DNA of 5,662 nucleotides from Eggerthellaceae bacterium (GTDB lineage: Bacteria > Actinomycetota > Coriobacteriia > Coriobacteriales > Eggerthellaceae): NCBI GenBank assembly GCA_017559045.1, contig JAFYTB010000261.1:1-5662 (forward strand), in the 5' to 3' direction. Below are positions 1 to 5,637 of the stretch, piece by piece. The notes beneath the pieces are model-generated. The model did no database searches and was not told the DNA's origin. It saw nothing but the letters and a program-made list of their open reading frames with translations. A program made the position numbers and the translations under genes. Each line of letters begins with the position of its first letter. Position 1 is the stretch's first letter.

Positions 1-28
1 GCTGGTGAAGACCAGAGGTATTGTCATA

Positions 29-853
29 ATGCCAACTCATGTTGAAAGGACTTTAAGTTCTATGTTGGTTAATGAACAGGCTCGAATTGTGAGCAACGAA
101 CAGGTTGGACCGCGTCTTCATATCATGAAGCTGCATGCACCTGAGATCGCTGAGCGCATCGCTCCCGGTCAGTTTGTCCATATGAAGGTTCCGCGCATGG
201 AGGATCACATTCTACGCAGGCCTTTTTCCGTGTATTACGCCGATGTTGAAACTGGCGTTATCGAGGTTCTCTATCAGGTTGTCGGCTATGGAAGCGACCA
301 TATGACTCGTCTCGAGAATGGTCTTGTCTGCGAGCTTATTGGTCCTGTCGGAACGGGCTGGGAGGCTCCCGAGGGCACGAAGCGTGCGCTTGTTGTTGCT
401 GGTGGCGTTGGTGCTGCCCCGCTGTACATGATGGCCGAGAAGCTGGTCAATGACGGCGTTCAGCTTGATGTTATTCTCGGCGCTCAGACTGAGGCGGCTC
501 TCGTTTGCCGTGAGCGTTACGAGGCTCTTCTTGGCTCTAATCCGTCTTGCTCCACCGATGACGGTAGCTATGGACGCGCTGGTTTCTGCACGTCGCTCGT
601 TCAGGAGGCGCTGGCTGCCGCGGAGGCGGATGGTGCCCCCTATGACTATCTCGCTGTTTGCGGTCCTGAGCCCCTTATGAAGATCGTATCTAATATGGCT
701 ACGGAAGCCGGCGTTTATTCCCAGATCTCCATGGAGAAGCGCATGGCCTGCGGTGTTGGCGCATGTCTCTCTTGTGTTGTGAATACGGTAGAGGGTAAGA
801 AACGCGCATGCGTCGACGGACCCGTCTTCGATGCAGTTAAGGTGGTGTGGTAA
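29..853 (+). CDS. pyrK: Dihydroorotate dehydrogenase B (NAD+), electron transfer subunit PyrK
   Basis: PyrK carries electrons from the FMN of PyrD through a [2Fe-2S] cluster and FAD to NAD+, so that dihydroorotate oxidation can be coupled to NAD+ in the cytoplasm. Residues about 15-110 form the FAD-binding barrel, with PGQFVH (46-51) and RRPFSV (63-68). The nucleotide-binding fold follows, with GGVGAAPL at 125-132 and CGPEPLM at 211-217. The cluster ligands are C241, C246, C249 and C261 in the CGVGACLSC...RAC pattern, so all four cysteines are present. At 274 aa the length is normal. I chose ATG 29 because AGAGG (14-18) precedes it. ATG 62 (263 aa, AAGGA at 46-50) is equally compatible with the family, and GTG 5 is possible. 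The frame is open to the window edge. The stop TAA overlaps the pyrD ATG by one base, indicating an operon. The family assignment is secure; only the start is uncertain. Confidence 0.95.
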   Translation: MPTHVERTLSSMLVNEQARIVSNEQVGPRLHIMKLHAPEIAERIAPGQFVHMKVPRMEDHILRRPFSVYYADVETGVIEVLYQVVGYGSDHMTRLENGLVCELIGPVGTGWEAPEGTKRALVVAGGVGAAPLYMMAEKLVNDGVQLDVILGAQTEAALVCRERYEALLGSNPSCSTDDGSYGRAGFCTSLVQEALAAAEADGAPYDYLAVCGPEPLMKIVSNMATEAGVYSQISMEKRMACGVGACLSCVVNTVEGKKRACVDGPVFDAVKVVW

Positions 854-1794
854 TGCCCGAGATTTCCCGTATCCCTCGAGCCACTGAGGTAAACATGGAG
901 GTTAACCTCGGCGGCCTTATCATGAAGAACCCTGTTACGGTTGCTTCCGGTACTTTCGCTGCTGGTCTGGAGTACAACGACTTCGTTGATGTTTCGACTC
1001 TTGGCGCAGTAACTACGAAGGGCGTGTCCTTGAACGGCTGGGAGGGCAATGCAAGCCCCCGTATCGCCGAGACTCCTTCTGGCATGCTGAATTCCATTGG
1101 CCTTCAGAACCCCGGCGTTCAGCATCTCAAGGATATTGAGCTACCTTGGCTTCGTGAGGTGGGCGCTACCACGATCGTTAATGTTTCTGGACACAGCTTC
1201 GATGAGTACATTCAGGTCATTGAGGCTCTGGAGGAAGCTCCTGTTGACGCTTATGAGATCAATATCTCCTGCCCTAATGTCGATGCAGGCGGTATGACCA
1301 TGGGCACCCACGTGCCGAGCGTTGAGAAGGTTGTTTCTCTTTGCCGCAATGCAACCAAGCGTCCGCTTATCGTTAAGCTCACGCCCAATGTAACCGATAT
1401 TACCGAGATCGCTAAGGCTGCGGAGGCATCTGGCGCGGATGCCATCTCTCTTATTAACACTCTTCTTGGTATGGCTATCGATGCAAAGCGCCGCAAGCCG
1501 CAGCTTGCACGCGTTGTCGGTGGTTTTTCCGGTCCTGCCGTTAAGCCGGTTGCTCTTCGCATGGTGTGGCAGTGCCACAACGCTGTGAAGGTACCGCTGC
1601 TTGGTATGGGTGGTATTTCCAACGGCATCGACGCTGTTGAGTTCATGCTTGCTGGTGCTAGCGCTGTAGCTGTTGGTACTGCAAATTTCGTGAACCCTCA
1701 TGCCACTATCGACGTTATCGACGGTATCGCCGCCTACTGCGAAGAGCAGGGCGTCAAGGATGTTAAAGAACTGATTGGAGCACTCGAATGCTAA
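853..1794 (+). CDS. pyrD: Dihydroorotate dehydrogenase B (NAD+), catalytic subunit PyrD (class 1B)
   Basis: This FMN-dependent TIM-barrel enzyme oxidises dihydroorotate to orotate, the fourth step of UMP synthesis, and passes electrons to PyrK. The N-terminal motif NLGGLIMKNPVTVASGTF (18-35) is typical of class 1 enzymes. SGMLNSIGLQNPG (76-88) is a substrate/FMN loop. NISCPN (137-142) places the catalytic base at C140; membrane-bound class 2 enzymes have serine there. KLTPNVTDI (175-183), INTLLGM (201-207), GGFSGPAVKP (223-232), GMGGIS (251-256) and VGTANF (274-279) complete the flavin and phosphate sites. The neighbouring pyrK supports class 1B rather than the fumarate-linked 1A. The length is 313 aa, normal for the family. 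ATG 853 is preceded by AAGGTGG (839-845) and overlaps the pyrK stop. ATG 895, with GAGG at 886-889, is a weaker alternative that would still keep the conserved core. Confidence 0.96.
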   Translation: MPEISRIPRATEVNMEVNLGGLIMKNPVTVASGTFAAGLEYNDFVDVSTLGAVTTKGVSLNGWEGNASPRIAETPSGMLNSIGLQNPGVQHLKDIELPWLREVGATTIVNVSGHSFDEYIQVIEALEEAPVDAYEINISCPNVDAGGMTMGTHVPSVEKVVSLCRNATKRPLIVKLTPNVTDITEIAKAAEASGADAISLINTLLGMAIDAKRRKPQLARVVGGFSGPAVKPVALRMVWQCHNAVKVPLLGMGGISNGIDAVEFMLAGASAVAVGTANFVNPHATIDVIDGIAAYCEEQGVKDVKELIGALEC

Positions 1795-2519
1795 ATTCTT
1801 TCGCCAATATTCCCGCTAAGGATCGAATCATCGTTGCGCTTGACTGCGCCAAGGAAGAAGCCCTCGAGCTTGGTGATAAGCTTGCGGGTAAAGCTACCTG
1901 GGTTAAGGTTGGCATGACGCTGTACTATGCCGAGGGCCCGTCCATTATCAAGGAATTCAAGGATCGCGGCTTTAAGGTGTTCCTCGATCTGAAGTTCCAT
2001 GACATTCCTCATCAGGTTGAGGGTGCGGCTCGTTCTGCTACGGCAAGTGGCGCAGACATGATCACCATGCACACGGTTGGTGGTGTTCCTATGATGCAGG
2101 CTGCTCAGCGTGGTGCTGTTGCAGGTGCTGACTCCATTGGTGGGGAAGTCCCCGTTACCCTTGGCATCACTGTTCTTACGAGCATGGATGCCGAGACCCT
2201 TGAGAAGACCGGCGTTGTTCGTGAGCTTCGTACTCAGGTTTGTGAGATGGCTAAGCAGGCTCGTGAGGCTGGTATTTCCGGTGTTGTCGCCTCTCCGCAG
2301 GAGGCTTCTATGCTCCGCGAGATTCTCGGTCCGGATGCTTACATCGTTACGCCTGGTGTTAGGCCTGCTGGTGCTGATCTTGGCGATCAGAGCCGTGTTG
2401 CCACTCCTGCAAAGGCATTCGCCGATGGCGCTTCTCACATTGTCGTCGGTCGACCGATCACTAAGGCCGCCGATCCCGTCTCCGCTTTTGAAGCTATTGT
2501 TGCCGAACTTGACGTGTAG
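1788..2519 (+). CDS. pyrF: Orotidine 5'-phosphate decarboxylase
   Basis: PyrF catalyses the last step of de novo UMP synthesis, decarboxylating OMP to UMP in the cytoplasm. The protein is 243 aa, the usual size for the bacterial short (subfamily 1) enzyme. IIVALD (14-19) gives D19, and VKVG (39-42) gives K40. The family signature DLKFHDIP (67-74) carries the catalytic D67-K69-D72 array. VTPGVRP (187-193) and VVGRPI (219-224) form the phosphate-binding end of the barrel. The ATG lies inside the end of pyrD (7-nt overlap) with GGAG at 1777-1780 seven bases upstream, so translation is probably coupled to pyrD. It is the last gene of the pyr cluster; hairpins and a T6 tract follow. The enzyme that supplies its substrate, PyrE, must be encoded elsewhere. 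No anomaly was seen. Confidence 0.97.
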   Translation: MLNSFANIPAKDRIIVALDCAKEEALELGDKLAGKATWVKVGMTLYYAEGPSIIKEFKDRGFKVFLDLKFHDIPHQVEGAARSATASGADMITMHTVGGVPMMQAAQRGAVAGADSIGGEVPVTLGITVLTSMDAETLEKTGVVRELRTQVCEMAKQAREAGISGVVASPQEASMLREILGPDAYIVTPGVRPAGADLGDQSRVATPAKAFADGASHIVVGRPITKAADPVSAFEAIVAELDV

Positions 2520-2528
2520 GGTTTGTGA

Positions 2529-2590
2529 AGCGCGGTAAAATGCCGCGCTAATCAGGACAAACGTGTCCCATAATAGTCGGGCGCTTTTTT
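2529..2590 (+). terminator. Probable transcription end of the pyr operon (hairpins plus T6)
   Basis: A perfect 7-bp GC-rich hairpin, AGCGCGG (2529-2535) with CCGCGCT (2543-2549), begins nine bases after the pyrF stop. A second small hairpin, GGACA (2555-2559) with TGTCC (2564-2568), follows. A T6 tract occupies 2585-2590. The layout is not canonical because the T tract sits 16 nt beyond the second stem. An alternative outer pairing, AAGCGC (2528-2533) with GCGCTT (2581-2586), would abut the T tract but excludes the first hairpin. Termination here is an inference from position and structure. Confidence 0.5.
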
Positions 2591-2610
2591 CGTCTGGCTT
2601 ATCGCAGACC

Positions 2611-2642
2611 TAGATTTATCGAAGCGATATTCAATATATAAA
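2611..2642 (+). promoter_or_regulatory. Candidate promoter of mihF-gmk-rpoZ
   Basis: This AT-rich stretch contains overlapping -10-like hexamers, TATATA (2635-2640) and TATAAA (2637-2642). The -35 region is poor: TAGATT at 2611-2616 matches only half of TTGACA, 18 bp from TATATA. A short inverted repeat, TATCG-AAG-CGATA (2617-2629), fills the spacer and could be an operator or chance. The position, after the pyr terminator and about 60 bp before the mihF start codon, is what one expects for a promoter. No experimental-type evidence is visible. Confidence 0.35.
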
Positions 2643-2700
2643 TGGTAACAATGGCGAGCTGAGTATGTGAGCAATCGCCTCGAAAGAAGGAGAAGGAAGT

Positions 2701-3009
2701 ATGGCTATCCCTCAACTGAGCGCTGAAGCGCGTCAGGAAGCTCTTGAGAAGGCAAAGGCTGCTCGCATTAAGCGCGCTGAGGTTCGTGAGGAACTGAAGA
2801 GCGGTAAGCTCACCATTGAGCAGGTTCTCGATATGAAGGACGACCCGATCCTTGGTCGCATGAAGGTTTCTACCCTCATCGAGACCATCCCTGGTTTCGG
2901 CAAGGCTAAGGCTGAGAAGGTCATGAAGGAGCTTCAGATCGCCGAGAGCCGTCGTCTTCGTGGTCTGGGCGAGCGCCAGCGTGCGGCTCTTCTCGAGCGC
3001 TTGGGTTAA
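2701..3009 (+). CDS. mihF: Integration host factor, actinobacterial type (mIHF)
   Basis: This is a small basic DNA-binding protein of the actinobacterial IHF family (mIHF/sIHF), a nucleoid-associated protein that bends or organises DNA. It is unrelated in fold to the proteobacterial IhfA/IhfB pair. The 102-aa length matches the roughly 105-aa family core. The N-terminal half (about 8-45) is a charged, probably helical segment rich in Ala, Lys, Arg and Glu. GRMKVSTLIETIPGFGKAKA (52-71) contains the helix-hairpin-helix motif IPGFGKAKA (63-71), which contacts the DNA backbone. SRRLRGLGERQRAALLERL (83-101) is the conserved C-terminal signature. The start is clear: AAGGAG at 2687-2692, eight bases before ATG 2701. 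It is followed after two bases by gmk, the usual actinobacterial arrangement. The longer forms annotated in some mycobacteria are not supported here. Confidence 0.95.
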   Translation: MAIPQLSAEARQEALEKAKAARIKRAEVREELKSGKLTIEQVLDMKDDPILGRMKVSTLIETIPGFGKAKAEKVMKELQIAESRRLRGLGERQRAALLERLG

Positions 3010-3011
3010 TC

Positions 3012-3572
3012 GTGAGGCGCGGCAACTTATTCGTAATCTCTGGGCCATCAGGTGCCGGTAAGGGCACTCTGGTGGCTCGTCTCTTGCAGGAAGTTCCTGA
3101 TGCTTGGCTTTCTGTCTCCGCTACCACGCGTTCTCCCCGTGAGGGTGAGAAGGATGGCGTGAGCTATCACTTCATGACGCGCGAAGACTTTATGCGTCTT
3201 GCCGATGACGGTGGCCTTCTTGAGTGGGCAGAATTTGCAGGCAACTGCTACGGCACCCCTCGCTCTAAGGTGCAGGAAGCCGTCGAGGAGGGCAAGCAGG
3301 TAATTCTCGAGATCGAAGTGCAAGGTGCATTCCAGATTCGAGAGAAGATGCCCGAGGCTCATCTGGTGTTTATTGAGCCTCCTTCGATGGAGATCCTTGA
3401 GCAGCGTCTTCGTGGACGTGGCACTGAGACCGAGGAAGCTATCCTGCGTCGACTTGAAACGGCGAAGCTGGAGCTTTCTCGTAAAATGGAGTATGATATG
3501 CGGTTGGTAAACGATGATCTTGAAACCGCTGTCAAAGAACTTGTTGCCTATGTAAACAGCAAAGCAGAGTAG
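3012..3572 (+). CDS. gmk: Guanylate kinase
   Basis: Gmk phosphorylates GMP to GDP with ATP, feeding GTP and dGTP synthesis in the cytoplasm. The P-loop GPSGAGKGT (11-19) binds ATP. The guanylate kinase signature is complete at 38-54 (TTRSPREGEKDGVSYHF), including the GMP-binding R40, R43 and Y52. LEIEVQGAFQIR (98-109) matches the conserved LDIDVQGA region, and RLRGRGTE (133-140) is the lid segment. The length is 186 aa, slightly short of the common 200-210 but with every domain present. The start is GTG 3012, two bases after the mihF stop. There is no good Shine-Dalgarno sequence in the end of mihF, so initiation probably depends on coupling to mihF translation. No alternative ATG lies in frame before the P-loop. 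Confidence 0.97.
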   Translation: MRRGNLFVISGPSGAGKGTLVARLLQEVPDAWLSVSATTRSPREGEKDGVSYHFMTREDFMRLADDGGLLEWAEFAGNCYGTPRSKVQEAVEEGKQVILEIEVQGAFQIREKMPEAHLVFIEPPSMEILEQRLRGRGTETEEAILRRLETAKLELSRKMEYDMRLVNDDLETAVKELVAYVNSKAE

Positions 3573-3586
3573 CTGAGGATATTAAT

Positions 3587-3847
3587 ATGAGCATTATTGA
3601 ACCGAAAATCGACGTCCTGCTTGATGAGACCGACAACGATCGTTTTCTTCTGTGCGCTCTTGCTTCCAAGCGTGCGCATGACATCAACGATATGATGCGC
3701 GGCCAGCGCGATCGTGCTATTCAGCTGCAGACTGCTGTTGAAATCGCTCGTGCTGCTGACAAGAAGCCGCTCTCCCTTGCATTTGGCGAGGTTTCTCGTG
3801 GCGAGGTTTCTTTCGATCCCGAGTCTATTGACGTCAAGAATCACTAA
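3587..3847 (+). CDS. rpoZ: DNA-directed RNA polymerase omega subunit
   Basis: Omega is the small subunit that wraps the C-terminal tail of beta' and helps RNA polymerase assemble. The 86-aa protein begins with the typical MSIIEPKID segment. RFLLCALASKRAHDINDM (19-36) matches the conserved helix of the family, with K28-R29-A30 as the core of the usual (A)KRAR-like motif. PLSLAFGEVSRGEVSF (61-76) resembles the family's conserved C-terminal 'ALEEIAxGKV' segment. The start has GAGGA at 3575-3579, seven bases upstream of ATG 3587. It follows gmk after 14 bases, and the gmk-rpoZ order is widespread in bacteria, which supports the call despite the small size. It is the last gene of the cluster; a strong hairpin terminator begins 44 bases after its stop. 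Confidence 0.93.
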   Translation: MSIIEPKIDVLLDETDNDRFLLCALASKRAHDINDMMRGQRDRAIQLQTAVEIARAADKKPLSLAFGEVSRGEVSFDPESIDVKNH

Positions 3848-3891
3848 TTCTTGACCTTACCGTTAGTTCGGTACTTTCATTTGTTGTGAAG

Positions 3892-3980
3892 GCCCTCGTA
3901 TCTTCATTCGAGAGAAGCTGCTACACAGTTGCGCAATATGCGTTCTGAGTCGCGGGATCGAATGAATACGAGGGCTTTTT
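3892..3980 (+). terminator. Long bulged stem-loop with T5: terminator of mihF-gmk-rpoZ
   Basis: GCCCTCGTA (3892-3900) pairs perfectly with TACGAGGGC (3967-3975). After a 2-nt bulge (3901-3902), TTCATTCGA (3903-3911) pairs perfectly with TCGAATGAA (3958-3966). This gives an 18-bp stem that ends directly at a T5 tract (3976-3980). The 46-nt apical region can form two minor hairpins: AGCTG (3916-3920) with CAGTT (3926-3930), and CGCA (3932-3935) with TGCG (3939-3942). A weaker hairpin, TACCG (3858-3862) with CGGTA (3869-3873), lies just upstream. Placement between rpoZ and thiI and the T tract argue for intrinsic termination. The unusually large loop means a structured small RNA is an alternative reading. 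Confidence 0.8.
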
Positions 3981-4101
3981 CATTCTGTTGCAATCTTTGG
4001 TTGATGTGATTTGCGTCTTGCATGTTGCTAAAGCCATTTGAGATGTATCACTCGCTAGAGATGCACCTAAGTTCCCATTTACCTAAGAAACGGAGATTTG
4101 C

Positions 4102-5322
4102 ATGAGCGATTTCCAGCGTATTTGCCTGGTCCATTACCATGAAATTGGCTTGAAGGGCCACAATCGCGCAACGTTTGAGATGCGCCTCCTGAAGAATCTT
4201 GAGGTGATTCTCGCCGAATATCCTCTTGTTACCATTCATCGTATTGCCGGTCGCCTTTGCGTTTTCCTCAAAGAGGGAACCTCTTATGAGGTGGCTAACG
4301 CTTGCGCTGATGCCATCAAGGACGTTCCTGGTGTTGCTCGTGTTTCTTGCGGCTACAAGTGTCGCCGTGATATGCAGGAGATGGGCAGACTTGCTGTTCT
4401 CGCTTTGTCCGAAGCTGGTGATTTCGGTTCATTCAAGGTTGCTGCAAGGCGTAACCACACCGATTTCCCCATTGATTCTATGCAGATGAATCGCGAGATC
4501 GGTGCTGCTCTTTGCGACGCGTATCCCGAAAAGGCTGTTCGCATGAAGGACCCCGACGTTACTGTTGGCGTCGAGGTGGTCCAGAATGCCGTATATATTT
4601 ATGCTCGTAGCATCAGGGGTATTGGCGGCCTTCCTGTAGGAAGCTCTGGCAAGGTCATGTGCCTTATGTCTTCGGGTATTGATTCACCGGTTGCGCTTTG
4701 GCGCATTGCGCGCCGTGGTGCGGTTTGCCTTGGCGTTCACTTCAGCGGTCGTCCGCAGACGCTTGATACTTCTGAGTTCCTTGTAGATGACATTGCGCAT
4801 GTTCTTGAGAAAACTGGATGCGTCGCGCGCGTGTATGTGGTTCCTTTGGGTGATTACCAGCGAGAGATTTCCGTCGTTGCACCGCCGGCCCTTCGTATCA
4901 TTCTCTATCGTCGTTTGATGTTTAAGGTTGCCGAGCGCCTTGCTCGCCGCGAGGGATGCGGTGCGCTTGTCACCGGTGAGAGTCTGGGTCAGGTCGCCTC
5001 TCAGACGCTCGAGAACCTCAGGGCAACTGATGCCGCTGTCGAGATGCCGGTGTTCCGCCCTCTCATTGGCACTGACAAAGTCGATATTATCGACATGGCG
5101 CAAACCCTCGGCACCTTTGAGATTTCCTCTATGGAGGCTCCCGATTGCTGTACCCTGTTTATGCCCCGTAGCCCTGAAACTCACGCAAAGCTTGAGGATG
5201 TTTTGGCAGCTGAGGCCTTGTATCCCATTGATCAGTGGGTAGAGGAGCTTGCAGATATGGCAGAGCCGCATGACTACGTTTGCCCTGCTTACAAGCGCAA
5301 GAAGGTTAAGGTAGAAGAGTAG
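4102..5322 (+). CDS. thiI: tRNA uridine 4-sulfurtransferase ThiI
   Basis: ThiI adenylates U8 of certain tRNAs and transfers sulfur to make 4-thiouridine; in some bacteria it also supplies sulfur for the thiamine thiazole ring. Residues about 5-60 form the N-terminal ferredoxin-like domain (HYHEIGLKGHN, 11-21). The THUMP tRNA-binding domain spans about 60-170 (FKVAARRNHTDFPIDS at 111-126, PDVTVGVEV at 151-159). The C-terminal part is the PP-loop ATP pyrophosphatase, with SSGIDSPVA at 190-198, TGESLGQVASQTLENL at 291-306, and PDCCTLF at 347-353 carrying the cysteine (probably C350) that corresponds to the catalytic Cys344 of the E. coli protein. At 406 aa it lacks the C-terminal rhodanese domain of the 482-aa E. 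coli enzyme, as in Bacillus-type ThiI, so sulfur must come from a separate carrier or desulfurase that is not in this window. ATG 4102 has GGAG at 4092-4095. Confidence 0.95.
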   Translation: MSDFQRICLVHYHEIGLKGHNRATFEMRLLKNLEVILAEYPLVTIHRIAGRLCVFLKEGTSYEVANACADAIKDVPGVARVSCGYKCRRDMQEMGRLAVLALSEAGDFGSFKVAARRNHTDFPIDSMQMNREIGAALCDAYPEKAVRMKDPDVTVGVEVVQNAVYIYARSIRGIGGLPVGSSGKVMCLMSSGIDSPVALWRIARRGAVCLGVHFSGRPQTLDTSEFLVDDIAHVLEKTGCVARVYVVPLGDYQREISVVAPPALRIILYRRLMFKVAERLARREGCGALVTGESLGQVASQTLENLRATDAAVEMPVFRPLIGTDKVDIIDMAQTLGTFEISSMEAPDCCTLFMPRSPETHAKLEDVLAAEALYPIDQWVEELADMAEPHDYVCPAYKRKKVKVEE

Positions 5323-5406
5323 ATTCGTAATTTGATCGATGCGTATGTGCTTGATCAGCACACGATAAGGTCGCAACTCGACGCCTTTACGATAATAAAT
5401 TTAATT

Positions 5407-5445
5407 TACACCCGCTCGTATCTTTGTTTGCTGGCGGGTGTATTT
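5407..5445 (+). terminator. Probable thiI terminator
   Basis: TACACCCGC (5407-5415) pairs perfectly with GCGGGTGTA (5434-5442), giving a 9-bp GC-rich stem with an 18-nt loop. It is followed by TTTGTATT, a short, interrupted U-rich tail. It lies 84 bases after the thiI stop. The large loop and imperfect T tract lower confidence, but no better terminator follows thiI in the window. Confidence 0.6.
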
Positions 5446-5606
5446 GTATTCTCGTGAAGAATCTTCAGTGAGTAATACGATCTACGTTGAAGTGTTCGGC
5501 GTGGTTAATTTGGTATCCATTATTGGTTTGGCGCTTGAATCGAGAGTTACTTTCGTGCGGTCTAAGAAGAAGATTGTGCCGATGCCGGCGTCTACCTGAG
5601 CGTCTA

Positions 5607-5635
5607 TGCTCCCTTTTCCGCGAATGAAGGGGGCA
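5607..5635 (+). promoter_or_regulatory. Hairpin covering the ribosome binding site of the next gene
   Basis: TGCTCCCTT (5607-5615) pairs with AAGGGGGCA (5627-5635), with one G-U pair at 5610/5632. The stem can continue with TTC (5616-5618) and GAA (5622-5624) across a 2-nt bulge (5625-5626) to a 3-nt loop. The 3' arm contains the whole Shine-Dalgarno sequence AAGGGGG (5627-5633), four bases before ATG 5638. On the transcript this would hide the ribosome binding site. Whether it acts in regulation is inference. Confidence 0.4.
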
Positions 5636-5637
5636 AA

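Larger units (their letters stand above)
5323..5637. other. 315-bp intergenic region without a supported gene
   Basis: No convincing coding frame is visible on either strand, and no tRNA-like cloverleaf was recognised. The stretch contains several inverted repeats: TGTGCT (5346-5351) with AGCACA (5357-5362), which has no following T tract; the terminator-like stem at 5407-5442; the palindrome TGAAG-AAT-CTTCA (5455-5467); and a start-site hairpin at 5607-5635. A promoter for the gene starting at 5638 should lie here, but I found no pair of -35/-10 hexamers good enough to place it. Confidence 0.6.

Noticed and set aside
1141..1701. 186-codon open frame on the - strand opposite pyrD
   Set aside because: It lies wholly inside a well-supported gene, has no recognisable domain and is explained by the codon bias of pyrD. 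The - strand frame at 715-1125 is rejected for the same reason.
1791..2438. 215-codon open frame on the - strand opposite pyrF
   Set aside because: pyrF is complete with all catalytic residues; the antisense translation has low-complexity Ser/Thr/Asn/Arg composition typical of a shadow frame.
3988..4050. Possible thiI promoter hexamers such as TTGCAA (3988-3993) and TTGCAT (4018-4023)
   Set aside because: No acceptable -10 hexamer lies at 16-18 bp from either. A thiI promoter is likely between 3981 and 4091 but I cannot place it.
3848..4101. Possible riboswitch (for example thiamine-related) ahead of thiI
   Set aside because: I could not recognise the conserved core of a TPP riboswitch or another known class, and the strong hairpin is better explained as the end of the rpoZ transcript.
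4684..5376. 230-codon open frame on the - strand opposite the end of thiI
   Set aside because: It overlaps the conserved PP-loop domain of thiI, its translation resembles no protein family, and its start lies in the intergenic spacer without a good Shine-Dalgarno sequence.
3896..5425. The 10-mer CTCGTATCTT occurs in both the rpoZ hairpin (3896-3905) and the thiI hairpin (5416-5425 region)
   Set aside because: A shared 10-mer is expected several times by chance in a window of this size, and the flanking bases and stems differ, so a repeat family is not supported.
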